The notes under the pieces are model-generated. The model was given only the letters and a program-made list of their open reading frames with translations. It made no database searches and had not been told where the DNA came from. Both the position numbers and the translations under genes were made by a program. This document shows, in pieces, positions 7,259-14,497 of a stretch of DNA of 21,361 nucleotides. Numbering within the stretch: position 1 is the first letter of the stretch; every line of letters begins with the position of its first letter. Source of the stretch: Gp6-AA40 sp050742535 (GTDB taxonomy: Bacteria; Acidobacteriota; Vicinamibacteria; Vicinamibacterales; UBA2999); NCBI GenBank assembly GCA_050742535.1, contig JBOGIQ010000069.1, positions 1 through 21,361 of the forward strand, written 5' to 3'.

Positions 7259-7744
7259 ATGGCGCTTCCGTTGCCAGCAATGGACCCGTGCTACCTGTGC
7301 GGGATCGTGGCCGGACACTCAGACGGCTGGAATCTGCTCGGCCAGGACGATCTCACGGTGACGATTCTGAACGGCCGGCAGTTCGAGGTTGGCCAGTGCA
7401 TGGTGCTGCCGAAGCGCCACGCCCCCACGCTGCTCGACCTCGACGACCTGGAAGGGGCGGCCGTGATGGCTGCCGCCCGGCGAATCATGCAGGTCATGGT
7501 CGACGAGTTTGCCACCGATGGCGTGCTGCTGTATCAGAACAACGGCACCGGCAGCGGCCAGGAAGTCCCGCACTTTCACCTGCATGTCGTCCCCAGGCGG
7601 CCGGTGAGCGACTGGGGATTCGGTCCACCGCATCTGGCGAAGCTCGAGGCACAAAGACGCGCGGCCCATTCGGATTACGCGACCGTCACCGAGGAAAAGC
7701 TGCGGACCGTGCAACTGCTGCGACGGCATTTCGCCGGCGTGTGA
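7259..7744 (+). CDS. HIT family nucleotide hydrolase/transferase
   Basis: A 161-residue protein. An N-terminal CYLC pair (residues 11-14) is the zinc-binding Cys pair of many HIT proteins. The core runs through VGQCMVLPKRHAPTLLDL to LLYQNNGTGSGQEVPHFHLH and VVPRR, with the histidine triad H-F-H-L-H (about 105-109) that gives the family its name; the central His is the nucleophile that attacks the alpha-phosphate of nucleotides such as AMP-lysine or Ap4A. AGGAGG lies 12 bases before the ATG; an internal ATG at 7280 is possible but less likely. It follows DUF2817 by 21 bases and precedes the OsmC gene by 17. Confidence 0.92.
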   Translation: MALPLPAMDPCYLCGIVAGHSDGWNLLGQDDLTVTILNGRQFEVGQCMVLPKRHAPTLLDLDDLEGAAVMAAARRIMQVMVDEFATDGVLLYQNNGTGSGQEVPHFHLHVVPRRPVSDWGFGPPHLAKLEAQRRAAHSDYATVTEEKLRTVQLLRRHFAGV

Positions 7745-7761
7745 CGGACTAGAATCGAAAA

Positions 7762-8226
7762 ATGTCACTGCACCAGGCATCAGTCATCTGGGAACGCGCC
7801 GAGGGCGCGAAGTTCGTTGACAACCGGTATAGCCGTGCCCACCGCTGGGAGTTCGATGGTGGCGCGGTCGTGCCGGCATCCGCATCTCCGGCCGTCGTGC
7901 CGGTGCCGCTCTCGGATCCGGCTGGCGTCGATCCGGAAGAAGCGTTTGTCGCGTCGCTCTCGAGCTGCCACATGCTGTGGTTCCTCTTCTTCGCCGCGAA
8001 GGGCGGTTTTGTCGTCGATGCCTATCGCGACGCGGCAGCAGGTCACATGGAGAAGACCGCCGACGGCAATCAATGGATGGCGCGCGTCGTCCTCCGGCCC
8101 GAGATTCGATTCTCCGGTGCGGCGCCCGACGCGGCATCGCTTGCCGGCATGCACGATAAGGCGCATCACGCCTGTTTCATCGCCAATTCAGTGAAGACGG
8201 CCGTCACCGTCGAGGGAATGGAATAG
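7762..8226 (+). CDS. OsmC family peroxiredoxin-like protein
   Basis: A 154-residue protein. The signature VDPEEAFVASLSSCHMLWFL carries the first conserved Cys in the long central helix, and the second Cys is in AHHACFIANSV near the C-terminus, so both thiols needed for peroxide reduction in Ohr/OsmC proteins are present. The N-terminal beta region includes SRAHRWEFDGG, matching the OsmC 'YSR.H.W.FDGG' pattern. The family detoxifies organic hydroperoxides in the cytoplasm using these Cys residues. The stop TAG (8224-8226) is followed without a gap and in the same frame by the histidine-phosphatase coding sequence, so readthrough would give one fused protein. Confidence 0.92.
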   Translation: MSLHQASVIWERAEGAKFVDNRYSRAHRWEFDGGAVVPASASPAVVPVPLSDPAGVDPEEAFVASLSSCHMLWFLFFAAKGGFVVDAYRDAAAGHMEKTADGNQWMARVVLRPEIRFSGAAPDAASLAGMHDKAHHACFIANSVKTAVTVEGME

Positions 8227-8778
8227 CTGGCGGGCAGGCTCTTTCTCGTTCGTCACGCACACTCGGAGTACACCCCCGACGAGATGCGCGGGCTGTCCGA
8301 CGCCGGCCGCCGGGAGGCACAGCGTGTCGCCGACCTGCTCGAAGGCCATGACGTGGCGGCAATCATCTCCAGTCCGTACACCCGCGCGATTCAGACCGTG
8401 CAGCCGCTGGCCGATCGTCTGGGAATGACGATCGAGATCGATCCCGATCTGCGCGAACGTCATCTGTCATCCGGCCCGCTCGACGACTTCACGGCCTGGC
8501 TCGAGGCGACGTGGCGGGACTTCCACCTGGCCCATCCTGGTTGCGAGTCGAACGGCGCGGCGCAGGCGCGCGTCCGCCGGGCTATTCGCAGGATTGCCGC
8601 GAGCGGTGACAGCCGCGACGTTGTCATTGCCACTCACGGCACCGTGCTGTCGCTGTTTCTGCGCACGCTGGATCCCGCGGTTGATTTCGAATTCTGGGCG
8701 CGAATGTCGCTGCCCGATATTTACGTCGTCACGACTCCTCCGGACGACGGATGGTCGTATCGGCGAGTCTGGTCCTGA
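8227..8778 (+). CDS. Histidine phosphatase family protein, probable CTG start
   Basis: A 183-residue protein read from CTG 8227. Homology begins at once: GRLFLVRHAHSEY contains the phosphohistidine motif R-H-A (8251-8259), then LSDAGRREAQRVADLL and ISSPYTRAIQTVQPLA, then ERHL and IATHGTVLSLFL with the second catalytic His. No ATG, GTG or TTG lies between the OsmC TAG (8224) and this motif. The first ATG (8284) would remove the catalytic RHA and cannot be the real start. GAGGGA (8212-8217) lies 9 bases before the CTG, a proper ribosome-site distance. The family (phosphoglycerate-mutase-like) removes phosphates from sugars, nucleotides or proteins; the substrate is not predictable. The alternative is TAG readthrough from OsmC. 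Confidence 0.85.
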   Translation: MAGRLFLVRHAHSEYTPDEMRGLSDAGRREAQRVADLLEGHDVAAIISSPYTRAIQTVQPLADRLGMTIEIDPDLRERHLSSGPLDDFTAWLEATWRDFHLAHPGCESNGAAQARVRRAIRRIAASGDSRDVVIATHGTVLSLFLRTLDPAVDFEFWARMSLPDIYVVTTPPDDGWSYRRVWS

Positions 8779-8821
8779 ACATATTTCGCGTTCCGGTGTC
8801 CAACTCTCACAGGACAGAGAG

Positions 8822-9253
8822 ATGGCCGAGCTTCCGCTTCCGCGCACCAATTCGGACATGAACATCACGCCGATGATCGACATCCTCCTTGTCCTTCTCG
8901 TGATCTTCATGGCCGCACTGCCACTGAGCCAGCGTGGCCTCGACGTGAATCTGCCGCCAGCGTCGCCGCCCGGCTCGGTGCCGCCGGCCTCGCAGATCGT
9001 CGTTGAGTACACGGCCGACAAGCGGCTCTCGATCAACAGTCAGGAAGTGCTGTACGCCGATCTCAGTGATCGTCTGCGCACGCTCTTCGAAACCCGTACC
9101 GACAAAACGCTGTTCGTGATGGGGGCTGGCAGCCTGCGCTACGGAGACATCGTCCCGGTGATCGACACGGCCAGGGGAGCCGGGGTGACACGAGTCGGCA
9201 TCATCACCGAACGGACGCGGGCGCCGCACAACGTTTCACAAAAAGAGCGCTGA
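8822..9253 (+). CDS. ExbD/TolR family biopolymer transport protein
   Basis: A 143-residue protein with the standard ExbD/TolR plan. The cytoplasmic N-terminus SDMNITPMIDILLVLLVIFM contains 'N-I-T-P-M-I-D' (Asp20), the conserved Asp in the single membrane helix that takes protons from the ExbB/TolQ channel. A periplasmic domain follows (VNLPPASPPG ... VVEYTADKRLSINSQEV, ending VIDTARGAGVTRVGIITE, as in the family). The start is the ATG 8822 after GGACAGAGAG; the frame is open further upstream only inside the phosphatase gene. It normally works with ExbB/TolQ and TonB/TolA to energise outer-membrane uptake. No ExbB/TolQ gene is next to it here, so the motor partner must lie elsewhere. Confidence 0.93.
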   Translation: MAELPLPRTNSDMNITPMIDILLVLLVIFMAALPLSQRGLDVNLPPASPPGSVPPASQIVVEYTADKRLSINSQEVLYADLSDRLRTLFETRTDKTLFVMGAGSLRYGDIVPVIDTARGAGVTRVGIITERTRAPHNVSQKER

Positions 9254-9337
9254 AGGAGCGGCAATTGCACACTGATTCGCCCGTTAGTGCTTTCCAGCTA
9301 CAGATTCCAGCCAACTCGACCACGTATAGTCGGTTTT

Positions 9338-9523
9338 GTGACTACAGCCGCGCGTCAGAGGTGGGAATACCGGGTCGTGGAGACGGCCGATCGCGAATCA
9401 CTCCAGCCCGAGCTGACGCTCGCCGGTCACGAGGGCTGGGAACTGGTGTCATCCACGGCGATGTTCAACACCTGGATGAGCAAGGTCGTCTACGTCCTCT
9501 TCCTGAAACGTCCGCTCCCCTAG
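9338..9523 (+). CDS. Small DUF4177 protein
   Basis: A 61-residue protein from GTG 9338 (reading TTAARQRWEYRVVETADRES ... LAGHEGWELVSSTAMFNTWM ... FLKRPLP). The pattern 'W-E-Y-x-V-V ... G-x-E-G-W-E-L-V ... K-R-P' is that of DUF4177, whose function is unknown. The start could be GTG 9287, 17 codons upstream, but those residues look non-family and there is no ribosome site for it. TATAGT at 9325-9330 ends 7 bases before GTG 9338, the spacing of a -10 box for a leaderless mRNA; the matching -35 is weak, so this is only a suggestion. The gene is followed by the repeat at 9535-9608. Confidence 0.75.
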   Translation: MTTAARQRWEYRVVETADRESLQPELTLAGHEGWELVSSTAMFNTWMSKVVYVLFLKRPLP

Positions 9524-9534
9524 CAAAGGGAAGT

Positions 9535-9608
9535 TTCAAGTAACAAGTTTTCAAGTAACAAGCAAGTTGACAAGTGACTTGCCACTTGCCACTCGTGACT
9601 TGCAACTT
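9535..9608. repeat. Short-repeat cluster between convergent genes
   Basis: TTCAAGTAACAAG occurs twice (9535-9547 and 9550-9562, a perfect 13-base direct repeat). It is followed by an imperfect inverted repeat: AAGTTGACAAGT (9564-9575) against ACTTGCAACTT (9598-9608), with ACTTGCC / ACTTGCC copies in the loop. All are made from the same 'CAAGT/ACTTG' words in alternating orientation. It fills the gap between the DUF4177 gene (+) and the CxxC gene (-), and its last base is the first base of the latter's stop triplet. It may act as a two-way terminator; this is inference. Confidence 0.7.
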
Positions 9609-9817
9609 CAGTGAACGGACTCTCCCGTGATGTCGTCCTCGTCCGGTTCGAGGTGCGGAATTTCCAGACGGCGGATTGTGTCGATGGCGACCGCAAGCGT
9701 CTTCTCTGCGGCCTTCGACGCGGAGGACTGCCGCAGTCGGCGCTGCGTCTCGCGCAGCGCGCGCAGCACCTGCGCGCGGTCGAATCGCTGCCCCTGACAG
9801 TGTTCGCAGAAGCTCAT
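9608..9817 (-). CDS. Small CxxC protein of unknown function
   Basis: A 69-residue protein starting MSFCEHCQGQRFDRAQVLRA. The CEHC pair at residues 4-7 could hold a metal ion with other ligands or be a redox pair. The middle is a basic amphipathic helix (LRETQRRLRQSSASKAAEKT), continuing into AVAIDTIRRLEIPHLEPDED and an acidic end. GGAG lies 6 bases before the ATG. No family is recognised. The composition and third-position GC look coding, and nothing on the opposite strand is a better candidate. It is converging with the DUF4177 gene and lies downstream of the permease on the same strand. Confidence 0.6.
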   Translation of the reverse strand: MSFCEHCQGQRFDRAQVLRALRETQRRLRQSSASKAAEKTLAVAIDTIRRLEIPHLEPDEDDITGESVH

Positions 9818-9924
9818 CGTCGCTCCGTTGCCCCCTTTATGACTCTTTACGACTCTTACGCTACTACGGCTTCGGCCGGCTCAACAACGGTCGCCTGATA
9901 CCAGCCATTTCGTAGGGCACCGCT

Positions 9925-11034
<1,110 letters not shown>

Positions 11035-11069
11035 GAATGGGGACGTGGCGAATGATAGCTGGGTTGCCA

Positions 11070-11843
11070 ATGCGAATCGCGGCGCTTTACGACATTCACG
11101 CCAACCTGCCGGCGCTCGACGCGGTGCTCGCGGAGCTTCGCCGCGAGCGCGTGGACGAGATCATCGTCGGCGGCGACGTCCTGCCGGGTCCGATGCCCTG
11201 CGAAACACTGGCGCTGCTCTCGAGCCTGCAGGCGCCCGTGAAGTTCATTCACGGCAACGGCGAATTGGCCGTGCTCGCGCAGATTGAAGCCGCTGATCCC
11301 TCGTCGGTCACCTATTGGGGAACCACGTCCGGCAATCCGCCGCCGGAGAGTGTGAAGGAAACGTTCCGCTGGACCGCGGCGCAGATTTCATCAGGATGCG
11401 GTCCGCTGCTACGCTGGCCGAGGACGTATCGCCGGACCATCGACGGAATCGGAGAGGTGCTTTTCTGCCATGCGACCCCGCACAGCGAAACCGATTGTTT
11501 TACTCGACTGACGCGTGAAGATGCGCTGGCGCCTGTATTCAACACCGTCGATGCCGCTCTGGTGGTGTGCGGCCACACGCACATGCAATTCGATCGCGTC
11601 GTGGCGGGTGTGCGGGTCGTCAATGCCGGCAGCGTGGGAATGCCGTTCGGGAAGCCCGGCGCGGACTGGCTGATTCTCGGTCCTGATGTCGAGCTGCGGC
11701 ACACCGACTACGACTTCGAAGAGGCGGCGGCGCAGGCTCGAGCGACGACGTATCCGCAGGCGCGCGAGCTCGCAGAATCGATCGTGAAGCCGCCTTCAGA
11801 GGCGGCAATGCTCGACATCTTTACGGCGTTATCGTTCCCGTGA
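11070..11843 (+). CDS. YfcE-like calcineurin-type metallophosphoesterase
   Basis: A 257-residue protein of normal YfcE/DUF (PF12850-like) length. The dinuclear-metal motifs appear in order: ALYDIHANLPAL (D8 and H10, usually 'SDIHGN', here D-I-H-A-N), VGGDVLPGPMP (G-G-D, D36), FIHGNGELAVL (G-N-x-E), FCHATPHSETD (a His ligand) and CGHTHMQFDR (G-H-T-H). The family hydrolyses phosphomonoesters or phosphodiesters in the cytoplasm; the substrate is unknown. Start ATG 11070 gives MRIAALYDIH directly; an earlier ATG (11037) is in frame but adds residues foreign to the family. It is divergent from the permease gene with only 35 bases between the starts. Confidence 0.93.
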   Translation: MRIAALYDIHANLPALDAVLAELRRERVDEIIVGGDVLPGPMPCETLALLSSLQAPVKFIHGNGELAVLAQIEAADPSSVTYWGTTSGNPPPESVKETFRWTAAQISSGCGPLLRWPRTYRRTIDGIGEVLFCHATPHSETDCFTRLTREDALAPVFNTVDAALVVCGHTHMQFDRVVAGVRVVNAGSVGMPFGKPGADWLILGPDVELRHTDYDFEEAAAQARATTYPQARELAESIVKPPSEAAMLDIFTALSFP

Positions 11844-11852
11844 CCGCAGTGG

Positions 11853-11905
11853 GGCGAGCCTTGCAGGCTCGCCTCGCGAACCCGCAGGGGCCCGCAGGGT
11901 TCGCG
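11853..11905. terminator. Two hairpins between convergent genes
   Basis: Two perfect inverted repeats lie back to back between the converging phosphoesterase (+) and beta-propeller (-) genes. First: GGCGAGCC-TTGCA-GGCTCGCC (8-base stem, 11853-11873). Second: CGCGAACCC (11875-11883) with GGGTTCGCG (11897-11905), 9-base stem, loop of 13 bases holding GGGCCC. No T run follows, so this may be a Rho-aided two-way terminator or another palindromic repeat class; I cannot tell which. Confidence 0.55.
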
Positions 11906-11916
11906 CCACGTACGCG

Positions 11917-13506
11917 TCAGCGCAGCTTGACGCGCCGGACGCGCACGTTCAGCAATCCGGAGGTCGTTCCCTGGCCCTGCGATCCGGCGCCAGCGAAGTA
12001 GTACAGATCGTCACCGGAGACCGTGGCCTCCATTGCCTCCCCGGCGTCCGCGGATAACGTTTCAATCAGCGTCGCCGCCGAAACAGCACGGCGATCGCCA
12101 TTCAGCTGCAGCCGGACGATGCCGCGCGATCCGTCGGATTGCACCTGACTGCCGACAAGCGAATCGCGATGCAAGAGGATGTACCCGAAATCCGTGAGCG
12201 CGATTCCGTTTCCCGCGGTCAGAGGCGACGAGCGCCGCGACTGGAGATCGAGGCGGACGATGCCCTCGCCGTGCGCCACGTACGCGCGCTGGCCACTTTC
12301 GTCTACGGCAAGGCTGATCGGATTCGGCGTCGTCAACCGCATCAGCGGCTCGACGACGGAGGTGCCGGGCCGGAGTACGAGCACGCGCGGCGCAGAGCTG
12401 TCGAGGATGAACAACGTGCCATCGCCAGTTACCGCCAGGTTGCTCAATCGCGTGGAGCCTTGAACGGGCACGGCAACCTTCGTCAGCGCACGCCCGGAAA
12501 TCAGCTGCAGGCGATGGACAGCGCCTGAGCTTCCGTCCGCGGCCGTGCTGGCAACCCAGAGATCGCCGCGCTTTGCGTCGATGGCGATTGCCGTGACCTC
12601 ATCGAATCCGGCAGAGTCCGCGCGGACCAGATCGACGGTCCGATCTGACCCCTCGCCGACGACGAACAGCCGGCGTCCCGTGACATCGCCGAAGAGAAAT
12701 CGCCGCGAGATCGCGTCGTAGGCGATGCCCGCCGGGGTGAAGGAGGCGGTCGAAAACCGCGCCGCGTCTTCGACGACCGCCGGCGTAAGCGGCGGCATTC
12801 GCCGCACAACAGCAGCCGGGGCCGCGACCGTCGCCGCGCGAGGTGCCGGCGTTGCCGCGGGCGGCTTATCGAGCGGAGCAGGGGTCGCAACGGGCGGAGG
12901 AGCGACAACCGCGGGCGATAGGGTGGCCGACACAGAAGAACGCGGTGCCAGGCGCGGCACCGCAACCCGCGCGGCGGACCGGATCGGCTTTGACGGGAGC
13001 ACGGCCGGAGCCAGCGCGGAAGAAGCTGGCGGGGGCGCCGCCGCGGCAGCTGGAGCGGGAGCCGGAGCCGGAGCCGGAGCTGGCGCCGCCGCCGCTGGAG
13101 TAGCCACCGCCGTTCGTGAGCGGTTGGCAAGCGACGCGATGTACTGCCAGTCCGCCAGCTCGCGCACGCGGCGGAAGTCCTCGTCCGCGGTCTCTATGGC
13201 GAAGCCGGATTCAGCGAGCCGACGAAGCATGACCACCGCGTCCCGCCGGCGGCCGCTGAGCGCCTGCGCTCGCGCCAGCAGGTACATCAGGTCGGGATCG
13301 TTCTGTCGGCCCGTCTGCACAGCACGCCATGCCAGGTCATGGAAAGCCTCGAACGCGCCGCGCGCTCGAGCTTCCAACGCCAGCTCGCGGCATTCCTGTG
13401 CTTCGCGACATTCCGGCTGCGCGTTCTGCGCGGCAGCGCCGCTCACAAACACGGTCAGCAGTGCCAAAACGAAGCACAAATAGGATCGCGGGTCAGACGC
13501 CGCCAT
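11917..13506 (-). CDS. Exported protein: TPR-like start, Ala/Pro linker, beta-propeller end
   Basis: A 529-residue protein. Residues 1-26 are a signal peptide (CFVLALLTVFVSGAAA). Residues about 28-130 form helical repeats like TPR/Sel1 units (ECREAQECRELALEARARGA ... AFHDLAWRAVQTGRQNDPDL ... LLARAQALSGRRRDAVVMLR), usual in the periplasm for binding partners. Residues about 135-240 are a long low-complexity Ala/Pro linker with seven or more AP units. Residues about 245-529 hold repeated beta-blades: AFDAISRRFLFGD-type, IAIDAKRGDLWVAST, LAVTGDGTLFILDSSAPRVL, LAVDESGQRAYVAHGEGIVR, as in NHL/SMP-30 propellers. The role is unknown; it could be a surface binding or sensing protein. ATG 13506 has no clear ribosome site. 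It is divergent from the gene at 13681. Confidence 0.85.
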   Translation of the reverse strand: MAASDPRSYLCFVLALLTVFVSGAAAQNAQPECREAQECRELALEARARGAFEAFHDLAWRAVQTGRQNDPDLMYLLARAQALSGRRRDAVVMLRRLAESGFAIETADEDFRRVRELADWQYIASLANRSRTAVATPAAAAPAPAPAPAPAPAAAAAPPPASSALAPAVLPSKPIRSAARVAVPRLAPRSSVSATLSPAVVAPPPVATPAPLDKPPAATPAPRAATVAAPAAVVRRMPPLTPAVVEDAARFSTASFTPAGIAYDAISRRFLFGDVTGRRLFVVGEGSDRTVDLVRADSAGFDEVTAIAIDAKRGDLWVASTAADGSSGAVHRLQLISGRALTKVAVPVQGSTRLSNLAVTGDGTLFILDSSAPRVLVLRPGTSVVEPLMRLTTPNPISLAVDESGQRAYVAHGEGIVRLDLQSRRSSPLTAGNGIALTDFGYILLHRDSLVGSQVQSDGSRGIVRLQLNGDRRAVSAATLIETLSADAGEAMEATVSGDDLYYFAGAGSQGQGTTSGLLNVRVRRVKLR

Positions 13507-13546
13507 TGATGCATTATGAAGTGCTTTCGAGCTGAGGTGTCGCGAT

Positions 13547-13615
13547 GGGTTGCCCTGGGTTGCCCTGGGTTGCCTGGGTTGCCTGGGTTGCCTGGGTTGC
13601 CTGGGTTGCCTGGGT
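13547..13615. repeat. Nonamer tandem repeat, locus 1 (GGGTTGCCT)
   Basis: Two copies of GGGTTGCCCT (13547-13566) are followed by five of GGGTTGCCT (13567-13611) and a partial unit GGGT. The repeat lies between the divergent genes 11917-13506 and 13681-14397 and takes up a large part of their shared upstream region. The same unit recurs at 14408-14497 in reverse and at 15577-15782 in both orientations. Confidence 0.9.
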
Positions 13616-13680
13616 GAAGACTGGGGCCATGCCAGGAATCCGTAGACGGCCCACGAGCTTACACGAGCGTCTGAAGTAAC

Positions 13681-14397
13681 GTGCGCCGTCTACTCTTCTA
13701 TGTCGCTACCAGCGTTGCTGTGGCGGCTGCGCTGACACACGCCATCATCGCGCAGGAAGGCGTCGTTGGGCGCGCTGTGGATACCACCGGGCAGCCACTG
13801 CCTGGCGTGACGGTGACGATGATGCCGGCCGCTGGCGGTGAGCAGAGACGGGCGACGACCGCGGGTGACGGTACGTATCGATTCGAAAAGGTGGCGGACG
13901 GGATATACCGGGTCGATTTCGAGTTGCTCGGGTTCGACATGACCCGCCGCAATTTCGTCCGGGTCAGCAACGGTTCTTCGACGATTGCCGATACGACGCT
14001 TCGGATCACCGCCCTCTGCGAGTGCGTAACCGCCACGGGTCCGCCCGTTGCGCGGCGATCTGGTCGCGTGGTCGACGAGGCCGGCCGGCCGCTTCCACAT
14101 GCGCGGCTCGAGATCGCCGTCCCCATCCCGCCGGGGCGCGGAGTGGCGCCCGCATCGACGAGACGCGAGGTGAGCTACACGGACGCCGACGGACGGTTCT
14201 CTCTGTTTGCTCCCGTCGCCGGCACGTGGCCGTTGACGGCGTCTGTTGGCGGGTTTCGTCCTGTTACGCAGCAGGTCTCCGCTTCCTCAGTCGAACCAAT
14301 CGTATTCAAGCTGTTCTTCACAGGTACCGGACGTGAGCTGCCAGACGAGGAGCGCTTCAGCCGGGGCTGCCTCTGTTCCCACCTATCTCTTCGCTGA
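13681..14397 (+). CDS. Exported protein with two carboxypeptidase-regulatory-like domains
   Basis: A 238-residue protein starting at GTG 13681 (ribosome site weak). Residues 1-24 are a signal peptide (LLFYVATSVAVAAALTHAII-AQ). Domain 1, residues about 26-108: GVVGRAVDTTGQPLPGVTVT ... TTAGDGTYRFEKVADGIYRV, the classic G-x-V-x-D-x-x-G-x-P-L-P-G-V-x-V pattern of the carboxypeptidase regulatory-like beta-sandwich. Domain 2, about 126-212: RSGRVVDEAGRPLPHARLEI ... SYTDADGRFSLFAPVAGTWP. A CEC pair lies between the domains and GCLC near the C-terminus, so disulphides are possible. Acidobacteria carry many such exported proteins; the function is unknown. It may be related in type to the decayed gene at 106-536. 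Nonamer repeats bracket it in inverted orientation. Confidence 0.85.
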   Translation: MRRLLFYVATSVAVAAALTHAIIAQEGVVGRAVDTTGQPLPGVTVTMMPAAGGEQRRATTAGDGTYRFEKVADGIYRVDFELLGFDMTRRNFVRVSNGSSTIADTTLRITALCECVTATGPPVARRSGRVVDEAGRPLPHARLEIAVPIPPGRGVAPASTRREVSYTDADGRFSLFAPVAGTWPLTASVGGFRPVTQQVSASSVEPIVFKLFFTGTGRELPDEERFSRGCLCSHLSLR

Positions 14398-14407
14398 CTT
14401 CGACCTC

Positions 14408-14497
14408 AACCCAGGCCACTCAGGCAACCCAGGCTACCCAGGCAACCCAGGCAACCCAGGCTACCCAGGCTACCCAGGCTACCCACCAGGCTACCCA
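14408..14497. repeat. Nonamer tandem repeat, locus 2 (AGGCTACCC / AGGCAACCC)
   Basis: About ten units of AGGC(A/T)ACCC with minor variants (one ACTCAGGC and one ACCACCAGG). It is the reverse complement of the locus 1 unit with A/T at one place. It fills the gap between converging genes 13681-14397 (+) and the amidohydrolase (-). The amidohydrolase TAG (complement of 14491-14493) is part of the last GGGTAG unit, so the repeat supplies this stop codon. Confidence 0.9.

Noticed and set aside
6583..7752. 389-residue Arg-rich + strand frame across DUF2817 and HIT
   Set aside because: It overlaps two well-supported genes in another frame and has the Arg/Ala-rich composition of a high-GC shadow frame.
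12725..13483. 252-residue Ala/Gly-rich + strand frame
   Set aside because: Antisense shadow of the Ala/Pro linker of the beta-propeller gene.
13547..13615. CRISPR array
   Set aside because: Units are head-to-tail nonamers without spacers; no cas genes.
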